This document shows positions 47,520 through 59,797 of a stretch of 64,000 nucleotides of DNA, one piece after another. Source of the stretch: Isoetes taiwanensis (Eukaryota > Streptophyta > Lycopodiopsida > Isoetales > Isoetaceae); NCBI GenBank assembly GCA_021234155.1, contig JAJEKV010000020.1, forward strand, positions 3,392,563 to 3,456,562, read 5' to 3'. The notes below the pieces were generated by a model. That model was not told the DNA's origin. It did not search any database and saw nothing but the letters and a program-made list of their open reading frames with translations. The stretch's first letter is position 1. Each line of letters opens with the position of its first letter. The position numbers and the translations under genes are program-made.

Positions 47520-49790
47520 ACTGCAAGGGCTTTCCAAAGCACCAAAAATCGCTCGAAACGGACACCCGAAGAGGGAGATATCTGAGATTGAAGTAGCATT
47601 AAAACCCTAGCCCCAGTGAGCTCCGCCATCACCAAATCAGTCCAGCCTTTATCTAATATTCATATACAACCACACAATCTCTCTTTTTTTAGCCCTTATC
47701 TAATATTCACATACAACCACACAATCTTTTTTTTTTTTTTTTTTTGAAAATCAACAGCCAAGAAAAGGTGCACTCTAGAAATATTATTTAATACAACGAA
47801 TACATCAAACAAATCATAGCAAAACCATGTTGAAAAGCATACAAAAAACATAAAGGAAACCCCCTATTATTATGATATATATTCATGGTCCCTTCTGGCT
47901 TCACAAAACTTAGGTGCCTAGTTCTGGCTAAAGTACACAGTACGCCTTGAATTCAAATTTGGAATCACGATCCATTTTCAAATACCTGCCATCATTTTAA
48001 ATTCAAATAATTCAAGCAAACCATTCGTGCAATACAATGGAATCTTGTACCAAGCATATCTCAGGGCAGTTGAGACTAACATTATTCAAATTTCCTAGCA
48101 GCAAAATTTGAATATGGCATTAGATCCGTTTATGTTCAAGCTCACGCTCTCAGGCATTCCTCTCAAATGCTCCTCCAGCCATCTTCTTAGATGCTCATGC
48201 ATCCTTCTTAAGTGCTCTCAATTCGATCTTCTCATTCGCTATCCAGCATTCTTCTAGATGCTCTCAGACACTCTCAAATGCTCTGACATCCTTCTTTGGA
48301 CATATATTTTGAGGTGAGTTTAAAACTTCTTAGATTCATCCTCATTACAATTTAAATCTACTTAGAAAGCTCCATTACATAATACTTTGTTAGTATTATT
48401 GTCTACCGTCTCTAGAACTTGTTTAGGGCATGTTCATTTGATTTAGAGAGTTCTTTGGTTGAATTCATTTCATTTATTGTTTTTAGCTAGTCTTTGTTAT
48501 TATTATACTTGGCTTGACATGATAATGGAGACCGATCATCAATTAAACCCTAAACTCTAATTAAGGGGTATCAATGTAATAAAACGTCTGCAAGAAAATA
48601 GCAGTAGCGATCTCCTTGCGCTAAAACAAAGCATATTTGCAATCTTCCAAGACACTTGGAGCTCAAATGGGCAGCTAATGGATATCACTATAGAACTGTC
48701 CATGAAGATCACAGCGGCAATCCCCTTGAGCTGGAACAAATCATAGCTGTGATCTTCCAGACTATTTGATACTTAAATGAGCGGCTAGTGTTTTGTATAA
48801 AACAAGAGACAGTTCCAATAAATTGCTAGGCAATTTGCTCGAGAAAATTGCCTATTTAGTTCTGTAAATCACGATCGCAATTCCTCGGACCTGATGTTCA
48901 CATATTTTGATATTCTTGTAAATGGCTTCAGCGCTTCTTCTTTTAGTGAAGTGTGTGGTTGTGGCCAAGGGTAAGGTCCATGATGTCACTAGACATCAAA
49001 TGCTCAAGATCTAGGTAGGGCCTCTATTGTTTCCATTGAGACAATTCTTGATGGTACAGCTAGAATGCATTTTGAGGAGCCCGACATAAATGTTGTAGAG
49101 CAAGCATGTGGTGCATTCATAACATGGCCTTCAGCTGACATTGTAACAGAAGTAGCATCGGGTGGGCCATCAACTGGCACCCCTGAAAATGCAATTCAAG
49201 AAAATAAATTTGCAGGTCCCTGATGAGGAAGGACGTCGTCCTCCATTTAAAACAACATCTAAGGTCATCATTAGAGACGAGTTCATAGGGCGCACTTGCA
49301 TGTTAATGCATGAATGTTGTGACAGACATTATAGCATGGGTACAATAATATTCACAGATCCAAACCATTCTATATTTGTTTTGCCTCTAAGGATGAGTTC
49401 ATTGCTATTACAATCATGGGTGATATACCAATAAATCCATCAATGTGGTGTCTAGCTAGCATTGAGATGCCTGAGCTACATGACTTAGTGCCTTGGAAAA
49501 TTCAATTCGCGGTAGTGGATGAGAAGCTGATGTCGAAGATTCGCATCTGAGGCCAAAAGCATTTTCAAGAGCTAGAAGCTTCTAGTTTGAAGAGAATATA
49601 TATATGAACAAAAGGCAAGCAAAGCAAGTGAAAACACCTTCTAAATATGCTAGGAAGACCATCGAGCCAGCAGCGAAGGAGTTCAAAACATCTTCATGCT
49701 ATGGAAAGCATTGTTGCTCTACATTTTTTATTAAGGAGATTACTACACTTAGGACCTTCTACTGGAACATGAAATCATCAGACAGAGGTT
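47520..49790. repeat. Dispersed duplication, copy 2
   Basis: Collinear with 7,551-9,321 apart from about 535 extra bases (49,026-49,560). It is AT-rich and non-coding apart from that insert. A long poly-T run (near 47,730) differs in length from copy 1. Confidence 0.85.
49026..49560 (+). pseudogene. Transposon-protein relic within copy 2
   Basis: A plus-strand frame reads 'VSIETILDGTARMHFEEP', 'INVVEQACGAFITWPSAD' and 'VTEVASGGPSTGTPEN' before a stop. The A-x-G-x-F-I-x-W-P block resembles the end of plant transposon-associated proteins (DUF8039-like). Further downstream the frame is broken ('EMPELHDLVPWKIQF'). The segment is absent from copy 1. Confidence 0.4.
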
Positions 49791-49794
49791 GGCA

Positions 49795-50095
49795 GCATGA
49801 TGCTTAGTAATAAGGAGCCTGCCAACAAGTATGGCAGATGGTTTATGACATACCTTTGTCAACTTTCTATAGATGGAAGAAAAAATTTATAGAAGGCCAT
49901 ATGGTAGCTTAGCATCTAAATTCAGGTTTAATGAAGCTGAGACCACACACTTAAGCAACAGATAGCATTTTCATATTGTATATTGCTGAGAATGCTGAGA
50001 CCATCCCACATAGATTGAAGAAGATCACTAAAGGGACAAGTGAGACTATGATCGCACAGCACAGCTATCTTGTAGAAGCCTTTATTGGCCTTGGC
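49795..50095 (+). repeat. Partial DUF7869-unit upstream region
   Basis: Nearly the same as 42,360-42,665 ('taataaggagcct', 'tttctatagatggaag', 'catagattgaagaagatcac', 'tttattggccttggcgacac'). It ends abruptly at 'gcgacac' where the DUF7869 coding part should begin. Confidence 0.8.
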
Positions 50096-50900
50096 GACAC
50101 ACAAGGCCCCCAAAATTGAATTAGTATGATCTTTTTCTAATGATTTTGTCGTAAAAACTAACTCCTAAAATCAATACCGGTATGTGGGCCAAAAAGTTTA
50201 CAAATCATGTCTAGTTATACCATATAGTTCATCAATGCAGTTTAGTAACATGACATACGAATAGTGTTTCTTCACATGGTATTGAAAGATGATAATTTAT
50301 AGCTAGTTTTTGTGACAACTTGAATATATGATATGTGCTACTATTTAATTTATCACATTTATCGGAATGATATTTGATCACATCTATTATCTTTAGTTTA
50401 TTGACATTGTAAATTTTACGCGCGTAATTAGTATGATATTTTACAGCGATTAATCATCTTTGTTATTTTAGTGTATAATTATTATGGTATTTTATAGTGA
50501 CTAATTATGCTTGGTTTAGATATACCAGTATGATTTTGCTTCCACGATAATGTGAAAAACTAGTGTGTTTTTTTTTTCATGATATTAGCCTTACTGTGCT
50601 TCACGTGGCAAGTTTGGTAATACGACAAAAGACCATAGTATTCAACCTTCATGTATTAGCGTAATAAAATTTGAGGGTTCATGATTTTTTTACATGGTTC
50701 TAAATTGTGATATCTCCTAATTAATTGGTATATTTCAGCATATGGTTCATTTGAGCATTTTATTTTATTTTTCTTTTTTTTTTTTAATCCAAATTTGCTT
50801 ATTATTGGTATTTTTTGATTACAAAAGGGAAGAGTACAGAAGACCAAGATGCTCAATTTTTTTTTCCATTGAATTTTGTTATCAGAGTACATTGAGGTCC
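50096..50900. other. AT-rich, no gene recognised
   Basis: Very AT-rich DNA with poly-T tracts (50,567; 50,772). No motif or frame worth reporting. Confidence 0.5.
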
Positions 50901-50907
50901 TTCGCCT

Positions 50908-52195
50908 AGTAGTTAGGAGAACACATGTGACAACGCAGACCATTAGTTTGTTTTGATTGTCTTAATTTGCGCATTGCATTGTTTTCAATTTGTCGTATGC
51001 GTTCCCTAGCACATTGTACATGTAACCCACTTCTTCAAGAGTCTTAGACCTGCCACCAGCCAGAACAAATCGATGCCGTATAATCTCTCGCTCATGTGGT
51101 TTTAAAGTATGCAAAACCTTGTCCACATCTTCTTTTAGCCACAATGCACTGGTAACTTTCAGTACATTCAGCAAGCATCTCCTGCAATGTTAAAGCTATC
51201 AGCATCTGTTTAATAGCAGTTGAATCAAGCAGAATACAAGCTTACCGTAAAGGTTGTAGTGCCATCACCAATAGGTCTGTCAAGAGACCAAATTGGCTTT
51301 GTCTAATTCATAAACTCAAGCCAACAAACTCTGCCAATTCTTGCTCTTCAGGAGCTCTCCCATGCTTCTCAAAAAAATCTATTTTGGCATTCCTTATACG
51401 CGATATTATCTCATAATGATGAACCTAAACGAAATTAAATGTGCAGCATTAGAGGAAAATAATTGATTAATGCACTCATAGTCAGGAAAATGAAAAAATA
51501 TGCACAAGGGCCTGATAAACAACGTACATGTAGACGTATGCTTTTTGCCTTCAAATACCACTACCCCTCGCTTTTATTGCTTGTTTTATCCACCAAGATG
51601 CATATGTTGAGAGCTTAAATCCCTTGGTAGAATCAAATTTTTCTACTCCTCCGATCAAACCTATGCTCCCTTCTTGCAAAGACTAAAATGTATATCACAC
51701 ATTCTTTGTATATCTTATCTTTGAAACAATGCCTCTAAGGAAATTAAAATGAAATGAAGCAGTGCAACAAAAATAAAAGTAGAGTGTCCCCTTAATCGCA
51801 TAGGTAGAAACAATCATATGCTTAATTAGTTCGATGTCCTTCCGTGGACCATATCGACAAAGCAAAGTGTGATTTCTAAAATTAAAGCATTCTAATGCCA
51901 TAGAAACTAACATGATGCAAATGATAGTATTGGTGTCATAAGCTTTTATCAATAAAAAAGCTTTTTAGATAAACAAGTTTGATTAAAAAACGAAGAGGAA
52001 AGCCAACCTGAAGAAGATCTTGATTTGACAACCCATTTCCTTGAAACTTCTTAGCAATGGTTGCAACTAAACCAAGGTTACAACTAACCATCTTGTCCTT
52101 ACATTTCTTCCCCGCCCATAATTTCTCACGAAGAACAGTTAAGCTCAATGGTCCCCGCAACTCTTGCCCATTTTATCAATGAATTCAACCTTCAT
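50908..52195 (-). pseudogene. Plastid sigma-70 factor relic
   Basis: Exon-like pieces follow the sigma-70 order on the minus strand. Region 2.1-2.2 at 52,195-52,000 reads 'KMVSCNLGLVATIAKKFQ' and 'GNGLSNQDLLQ'. Region 2.3-2.4 at 51,682-51,535 reads '[18 protein letters not shown]' and '[16 protein letters not shown]'. Region 3 at 51,425-51,310 reads 'ISRIRNAKIDFFEKHGRA' and 'EEQELAEFVGLSL'. A 3.2-like piece has 'SLDRPIGDG'. Region 4 at 51,180-50,908 reads 'LHTLKPHEREIIRHRFVL' and 'RSKTLEEVGYMYNV'. There a one-base loss near 51,010 shifts the frame, and the DNA-recognition part 'RERIRQIENNAMRKLRQ' continues in another frame. More lesions occur after 'KAR' and after 'GLSL'. Nuclear sigma factors direct the plastid RNA polymerase. 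No N-terminal transit region was found. Confidence 0.88.
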
Positions 52196-52286
52196 TCTCC
52201 AATTTAAGGGGATCCCGCATTGACAAATAACATGATGCAATGCAAACATGCTTGAGAGCCAACTAATGCAAACATCGCAGAGCCAA

Positions 52287-52487
52287 CTAATGCACTTTAA
52301 CGGGGATAAGCGCTAAATCTACCGGGCTTCCAACACTAGCACCAATTGCTCCAGGTGTCCGGACCACAAAGTGCCTTCGGTACAAAGGCAGTGGTTTGCC
52401 ATCATTTGCTTCAGTGGCCTTAGCTGTCAAGAGCCTGTAAGGAGTTCCACAATTTTCTGTTACTCCAAAAACATTTCTAACTGCCAA
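52287..52487 (-). pseudogene. Mitochondrial dicarboxylate/tricarboxylate carrier fragment
   Basis: The frame reads 'YRLLTAKATEANDGKPLP', then 'RTPGAIGASVGSPVDLAL'. This strongly resembles the plant DTC/2-oxoglutarate-malate carrier stretch around 'LTAKAxEANDGKPLPLYQK...AGAIGAxVGSPADLALIR'. The conserved PxD/E-x-x-(K/R) pattern is changed (P-V-D-L-A-L-I-P). Only about 60 residues remain. It lies about 90 bp upstream of the sigma relic on the same strand, so the two fragments may have been brought together by one transposon capture. Confidence 0.8.
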
Positions 52488-52499
52488 ATGCTCGGCTAT

Positions 52500-54560
52500 A
52501 CATTAAAAGCAGACTTGATATATTCGTGCAACGTGTTTCTGCTTTAAATTCCTTACAAAGCTAATTATTCAAAACGTTAGATGCCTCATGAAAATTGAGT
52601 CCATGCTTTAAGTATGTCAATAAAAAATCAATATTAATAATGTTACCTAAATGATCCAAGTCTCGCAGTCATGTATGTTGCTTGCCTCAGCAGACCAGCA
52701 GACAAACCCTAAAACAACTTGAAATAGCATAAACAATATTGAGTATAAGAATGATTTGCAATGCCCATGATATTTACAGCCAAAATAAGAACTCAAACTG
52801 AACATTCTTTATTCAATCCACTTAGTGAGCCATACAAAAGGGTGCTTTCTCCCATCTGCAGAAAGCTTTGGTTCAAATATCCTGCTCTAGTGAGAAAGCT
52901 AATACCATACAAACAAGTTTATTTTTACAACACAGTTATAAATCTGCTATATTACTTAGCTACCTTATTGGTCTTAGAAGCAATACATAAAAATATAAAT
53001 GAGCAAACCTGTTTAAAAGCTCATCTATCACAGCATTTTGTTTTGAATCATCACCATTTGGTCCTTGCATAATAGTATTCTTCAAATTTCTTTGTTGGAA
53101 GATCTCTCTAGACATTGTATAGAACCAGCTACTAAATCCCAATGATGCCAACAGTTCAAAACATATCCAAACACCCATATTATGATCCTGCACTTGATCC
53201 TTGTATTTTTTGCTAAGGAACAAATGTAATGCTGCAGGCCATTTAGGTGGCAACAAAGAGTAGAGAAAACCCCAAATAACAATCTCTGCCTTGAAATCTA
53301 TATACAGCATGAGGCCAAGTACATCTGTTGAGCACATAAAACGATTTTATAAATGCCTCTTTTGCAAAAACGATTTTGCAAATGCCTCCTTTGCATCTCG
53401 ATTAAGGCAACATGCACAAACCCTTTTTACAAGCAACACGCTCAGGCCATTTTTGCAGGTAGAAACTATGTATTCAAAGCTCTATACAATTCAGGGCAAA
53501 TTAAAGCTATTTTGAAATACCCGATTACAGAAGCGTACCGATTCTTGAAGCACCAATGCCATCGGTTATTTTTTGGGCATATCCAATGCCTTCTAATCCG
53601 TAGCACGGGACTTATCTCTCGTGCATAAACCATCTGGCCAGATAGCCAAGAACCATAGTGTTCCGTGACATCAAGATGCGATATCGAGCATAGGCGACCG
53701 TTTAGGCGCCAAAGCCAAAAGCCTCGGCGCCAAAGCCAAAAGCCCCAAATGCTTCGGTTATAATTTCTGTGCCACAATATTTTCTTCATAGAAAACTCCT
53801 TAACGAGAAAAATCATAAGGGAATATTGCTTACAAGAAAAATCCTTAAAGGGATGCTCAAATGTACATTGTTTAGACTGAAGTATTTGATGCCATCGGCG
53901 GCACCATGCGCCAACATTGCAATAGTTCCGCTTTTTCTATGCTAAGATAACAAGTAGGCTATAGGAATGGAAAGCGGCACAACAATTCCGCTCAAGCGGT
54001 CACCTGCAGGTAAGAATCAAGCAGAACTCCCAGTTGCCATGTTGTGGCGGCCTGGAAGTGGGTCGCGCATTCGGACCGCCTCCCCGGCTCCCGCCGGTCG
54101 TGGGGCCCCTGGAATCCGCTTCCCACATTCCATGCCGCCATACATAATATTAACAACCGTACCAAACCTTGTACATGGTTATTTTTCAACTTGCTCATTT
54201 GCCAAATGGTATCCCTTAGAGACAAGCTTTCAAAAAGCATTTAAAGTCAAATGACAACATGTGTACAACAAGATGTAGTTGTCCAACTTGTATTTTTGTA
54301 TTCTTGCATAGTTTTTCCATCACAATTTCAACGATACGAAGATTCAAAAATAATATTCTCTTCTTCCTCCTCCTCCTCCTCCTCCCCCCCAGGGCACCGG
54401 TTCCATACTTGCCCTGTCGCGATGCCTCGTAACAAGCTAGACATCGTGTGATTGGGCATGCTATAAGGTACGGAACAATGGTTCGATTGCGTGATTGCAT
54501 CTAGAAGGATAGAATTACCCTATGACACATGTTTGCGGAGTAGAAGATCCATCAAAAGCC
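52500..54560. other. No gene recognised; one unassigned frame
   Basis: The minus strand holds a 125-codon frame (52,960-53,337) with 'LLPPKWPAALHLFLSKKY' and 'NAVIDELLNRF'. It looks protein-like and could be another gene fragment in the sigma/carrier cluster, but I cannot name it. Around 53,700 a short 'ggcgccaaagccaaaagc' repeat occurs. 54,020-54,130 is GC-richer and resembles LTR debris. Confidence 0.4.
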
Positions 54561-55440
54561 CGGATTGCTCATTGGTCATATTAGTTGGTCATTAGAGTAA
54601 ATTGGATGCCACGGACATATGCGCGAACTCAAAGCCACATTCCGCTTGAAGATGGGATTAGCATATGGAACAGTATTGGTGCCCCGATACTTAAACCCTT
54701 TGGCAGCTCTCCCTGGCTCTGAAGTGCCTGAAAGCTTGCTTACAGGGTTTCATCTAGGGTTCGAAGAGGAGGAGAACAAATGCCTTCCCCCAGGCACTGG
54801 TTCCATACTTGTCCCATTGCGATGGCTCGTAAACAAGCTAGACATCATGCGATTGGGCATGCTAGAAGGTATGAAACGACAGTTCGATTGCACAATTGCA
54901 TCCACAAGGCTAGAGTTACCCTAGAACACATGTTTGTGGAATAGATCCATCAAAAGCCCACATTGCTGACTACATGCTATCTTTAGATTATAAGTGCATT
55001 AGGCAAGGCCGAGTGCGAAAGTCGGCTTGTTGCCCATAGCGAGTCGAGTTTGGCTCCGCCGGTCATAATAGTTGGTCCCTAGAGTAAATTGGGTGTTACG
55101 AACTCATGTGCAAACTCAAAACCACATTTCGAGCTTGCTAGAGGGTGAACTGGGGGAATACTTCATTTCCCCCTCGTGCCGCTACGTCAAAAAGCGGGGA
55201 AATTGGGATTTGGCACATCCGTATGGCCAAATTTTATTTTCAAAGATGTCCCTTGGGAGATGAGCTACCATTTGAACGGTGGGATTAGCAGATGGAGCGG
55301 TTTGGTGCCCCGATACGTAAACCCAACGAAATACATATATCATAGTAGTTGGTCCTTAGAGTAAATTGGATGCTACAAACTCATGTGCAAATTCAAAACC
55401 ACATTCCGAGCTTGCTAGAGTAGCGAACTCATGCCCCTAC
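54380..55440. repeat. Interleaved tandem repeats
   Basis: A block with 'ggttccatacttg', 'aacaagctagacatc', 'gcgattgggcatgct' words and 'atccatcaaaagccc' occurs at 54,390-54,570 and 54,780-54,965. A second word set, 'gttggtc..tagagtaaattgg' plus 'aaaccacatt.cgagcttg', occurs at 54,583, 55,071 and 55,348. The copies are diverged, and a larger unit of several hundred bases is likely. No coding function is seen. Confidence 0.75.
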
Positions 55441-56050
55441 GTTGAAAAGGGGGAAATTTAAGGTTTGACACATCCTTGCGGTGGATGGCCATTTTTTCTC
55501 TCTTCGGAGATGTTCCTTGGGAGATGAGCTACCGTTTGAATGACATTGAATTTCAATACTTGTTACCATTGCTTCATCGATAATGTTCTTGAATGTCGAT
55601 TGTATCGCCACTATATTAAACGGCTCATATTTCTCATGTTTGAAAAAAAAAATTGTGAGTTGTCGCCACTACATTGAATTGCTTGTATTTCTAATGGTTT
55701 GATAGAGTTAATATATTCATGATGCAATATTCTAGACTTGAGATTAATGAATGCACCATCATGAATATTTGACACAGTGAAATTTTTGATGAATGAACAT
55801 TCATGACTATTTGGACTAGTGATTTCGTGAGAAATATCATATAAATGTTGAAACTTGTGATGGCTAAAATATAGGCCGTTATCAATTGGTCGAGTGAAAC
55901 AATGTAAAAAAATAAATAAATAAAAATAAATCATGGGAGGCATATGATTTCTTGGCGGTCTAACCGGATCCGAGAGGATAAATAAGAACTGCTAAGATTG
56001 CATTTGCATTCAACCAAGGAGAAGCCGATTCCATTTCCATGGAAACTAAT
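55441..56050. other. No gene recognised
   Basis: AT-rich with short frames only. Confidence 0.4.
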
Positions 56051-56056
56051 CAGACA

Positions 56057-56268
56057 TTGACAGATGCAACCAAGATCATGCTTTCAATTCAAGCTGGTTT
56101 TTGCATTTCTCGTAACTCTTTTTTATTGAATATAAGTGAAGCATGTTGTTCTAAATTGTTCGTTGACAGATGCAACCAAGATCATGCTTTCAATTCAAGC
56201 TGGTTTTTGCATTTCTCGTAACTCTTTTCCATTGAGTATAAGTGAAGCATGTTGTTCTAAATTGTTAT
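56057..56268. repeat. Tandem duplication, 106 bp unit
   Basis: Two nearly identical units begin 'ttgacagatgcaaccaagat' at 56,057 and 56,163. Confidence 0.9.
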
Positions 56269-56391
56269 CTAGGTGAAGTTAATTATTTGAACATCTATCA
56301 CCTTATTGTTAGGTGGAACAATGGATTAAAAAAGGATCTTGTACTTTCTTGAAATTTTAAAATTTCAGCTTGGCTAAGTGGTACGGGCAAA

Positions 56392-56419
56392 CTATTCTAT
56401 TCTATTCTATTCTATTCTA
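56392..56419. repeat. (TATTC)n microsatellite
   Basis: Five units of TATTC. The same pentamer forms the 3' tail of the LINE at 58,771 and interrupts tnp2 at 14,861 and 29,701. Confidence 0.85.
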
Positions 56420-57162
56420 CCATACCTCTAGAGCTCCTCACCACTCTAAATATACAAGGGAATACCTAAATCATGCATGATAAACATTTTAAATAATCCA
56501 AATCCTCTTTCAGACAAAATGTGCATATTGTATGGATACTGAATAGTATACCACTCAGAATACATTGGCAAGAAAGAAGTACAAATGCACACTTAGGTAG
56601 AAAACAAGATAGAAAACATAGACCACACCATGCAACCACTAAACAAGTCAATGTACATAATGCAATTTATAATTACAAATATGAATCATGCTCTAAAAGT
56701 AGTGCACAATTAGATATAATAGTTGGAAATACTGGTTATTGTAAAAAATTATGCATAAAATATGTAATGGCTTTAAGGATTGAAACAAGTATATTAAAAA
56801 AACAACATAAACCAATATAGTAGACTGCTAACAAGTATAGTAAATAAGCATGTGCCAAAAACCATAATGCACTTTCAAAATCAAACGTGGTTTTTGAACT
56901 AATAAAAAAAATTTGGGAGGATTAAAATTGGGTTAAAAATATGTATATGACAGTGATAACTAGTATGTAAAATCATCTTTAATTATAATATTGATAATGT
57001 ATGCTTAAAAATCATCTCGTAAACCAGTACTAATTTTAAGAAACTAGTGTAAGACATAGAATTAGTATAAGAACTATGATCAAACTAGTAGTGATATTAG
57101 AAAACCATGAAAGTCGTCTAGTTTTTATTGACATTATGGCTTGCATGTATTAAAAACCGTGA
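56420..57162. other. AT-rich, no gene recognised
   Basis: Low-complexity AT-rich sequence with short broken frames. It is the left flank of the second DUF7869 unit. Confidence 0.45.
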
Positions 57163-58770
57163 CACTGCCGCATCGTTCATTGAATCAAGCTCTTACAATT
57201 ATTCATGGTAAAATGGACCAGAATACGTCTATAATGGTGCCTATGCTTGAAAAATTAGCCAAGTCAGTATGGAGAGGGAAGCATCTGAAGGTCAGCGTCA
57301 CTGGAGCTTTGATGAGCCATTTTTCGGTTGAGCTTTTAGGATGATTTTAACTTACCCACTGGAGCTTTTCTCTCAATCATGTATTGAAGGTACTAGAAGA
57401 TTCAGTTGAAGATAATTCGGGTCACCTACTTGATAGCGGTAGACCAACATGTGCATGGGATTCTTTAATTCTAGAGTCTGGGGCTTTGAAGACCAATGTG
57501 ACCAATGGGTGAAAGCATGCTAGGGTGTACCATCTAAAGTACCTATTTAGGTAGTACAAAACTACCCAGAAAAGTACCCAGCACTGGGTACTGGGAACTT
57601 GCAAAAATGCCACAATAAACAATAAGTTTGAGAGTTAATTCATTTATTTTAGTCATTAGTAGTATTGTTATCCTCTAGTACTATAGATTGACATGTTATT
57701 GACCCTCAATTCAAAAAAAATCGATTGATTTGAATGGAAAGAAAAAACAGAAAGTACCAGTTTTAAAAGTACCCAGTGTAGGTACTTTTGAGGGTTCCAA
57801 AAGTGGTACACCGTAGCATGCTTTTACCCCAATACCACAACAAATCATATGATGTGCCTCCTAAGGAGATATCACAATTGAAAAAGATAACGAGAAAGTT
57901 TTACCTTCAGCTTGATAATTGCTCTTGCCAGAACAAGAATAGATATGTGCTTATACTTTTGTTACCTTGTATGACATGGTGTGTTTGATGAGGTGCAATT
58001 GGTGTTCATTATGGTTGGTCATATACATGATGATATAGATGCTCTATTTGACAATTATTCTACTCTTTTGAGAAGGTCAGATGCACTCACCATTCTGGAG
58101 TTAATGCATTTATTTTGGGAATAATGAAAAGGAATATTTGATTGGCGATCTAGGTCCATTTATGTCCAAGTTCTGCAAAAAAAATGGTTGACCTCTAACG
58201 TTCTATAAGATGAGACCTGGGCGCCGAGAGTGATTGCCAGAGAAGGGTATCAAAACATGGAATGCAGATCCAGATAATGCACCCATGATTCCTCAAGGGA
58301 TACCAAAGATTAAGTCAAAGCTCTTAAGGACATAGGTGCTTTGAGAAGCTCCATAACAAATTGCATCATGCATTGGCTAGCCATCTCAAAAGGAGGAGAG
58401 CACTTGTGGTCTAATGCATACATGAATGAGGTTATCAACTATTCATTGGGTCTGCAATATGTGTTTGGAGAGGTAAATGCTCGTATTTGAGATGCATGAT
58501 TTCCTTCCTCGCACATGGCAATATGCTTTGACTGAACCAGAAGTAGTGATCCAGCAAGGAAGTAATTTTCGACCAGTATATGTAGGTTCAGCTAATCAGA
58601 AGCCAAAAAATCCCCTTCAAATCTTTGATCACATATCAATATTTTAAGAAGGATATGTTCTTACTTGCGAGGATTGCTGATAGCTTAGCTTATGCAGAAG
58701 AAAACTTTATAAAAGATCCAAATGAGCTTCACTATAAAGAGGTGTATATCTCTTGGTGGGAGCCTATCAA
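57163..58770 (+). pseudogene. DUF7869-type transposon gene, copy B
   Basis: Collinear with 42,683-44,040 and carrying the same peptides ('KLAKSVWRGKHLKVSVTG', 'YHNKSYDVPPKEISQLKK', 'YLQLDNCSCQNKNRYVLI'). It is interrupted at 57,507-57,829 by a MITE and at 58,771 by a LINE; the unit resumes at 63,016. Its stops and shifts largely match copy A, so the unit was already dead when it was copied. Confidence 0.75.
57507..57829. mobile_element. MITE, 323 bp, second copy
   Basis: Same family as 16,370-16,691, in opposite orientation, with ends GGGTGAAAGCATGCTA. CAAT is duplicated at 57,503-57,506 and 57,830-57,833. The paralogous DUF7869 copy at 43,024-43,027 has one CAAT and no element. Confidence 0.92.
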
Positions 58771-58899
58771 TAGAATAGAATAGAATAGAATAGGTTTTTA
58801 GCGTCCATGGAGACCAATTGGCCTATGGGACCCAAACAAAAAGAGAGCAGCAAGCGTATTCTCGACGGGATTAAAAACCCCGCCAAGGGTTTTCGAGGG

Positions 58900-59797
58900 A
58901 AAACCCTTAGCGATAATAAGCATCTTTGGCGGCATCGCATAATTGCATAGGACAGTTCAAGACCGTTTGTAGGACACAAACGAAGTCCGTGTATCCATAA
59001 CCTCCCGGAGGTATGACCCCAACAAACCCACTCGGCGCCGTAGTCAATAACCGATGCAACGGCCGGCGGGCACTAGTAGTCGAACATACCTCTCTGATAT
59101 ATGGGCAAATGCCGTGCAGATCCGGAGGGTATGACATTCATCCTCAATCGCTACCGGTGGCAACACCGCAAAGCCTTTGCTCTCGTGCTTCCCCGAGCCC
59201 AACGCCTGTTTCAATCGGAGGCGATGTGCACCCGCGTTAATGGAAGCTATAAGTCCGCGCTTCTTCATGGGCATTTGGGTGTACAAAATACCGGTGTGGG
59301 CCTCTTTGTGAGCCTAGGATTGACTTGCTGCCGATAGTGTGCCCGGCTTAAACGCGTCGAGAGCCTCGCATCCCGTGAGCTTGCGAAGGAAAGTAGCATC
59401 TAGGTACAATTTAAGTGCATCGCGATCTTTCTTTGTCCCGACCGACGGGCTTGCTTGTTTACAGACGCCCCGCCCGCGAGAACCACCGAGCTTGCTTGTC
59501 TTTCCAAAGAGGATTTCAGCATTGGGGACCCATTGTCGTGGCCAAAGCAAGATGGGGCAAGCGTGTATTAGCCATAGCGACCACCTTTTGGAAGTAAACG
59601 ATATGATGTTCCAATGCGGCCCGTTGAAGGGGTAGAAAGCCCGCCTCCCGGAGTAGGATCTGGTGCGGAACCGTGGACTTCACCCCGGGGCCTGTGCCAA
59701 GAAGGCCTTCGCGCACCCGCCGAGGTCATTCCGTGTTGAGGGATATCACCGGACCCCACACTTCGCCCCATACAAAAGGACCGACTCAACCAAGGCC
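58900..59797 (-). pseudogene. LINE ORF2 C-terminal region
   Basis: Frame-broken sequence downstream of RT. Fragments in several frames carry Cys and His residues, but I cannot assemble a clear zinc knuckle. This is the usual place for one in plant LINEs. Confidence 0.55.

Noticed and set aside
52960-53337. Considered as the sigma-factor N-terminus
   Set aside because: No region 1.2 motif or transit-peptide character; it is left as an unassigned frame.
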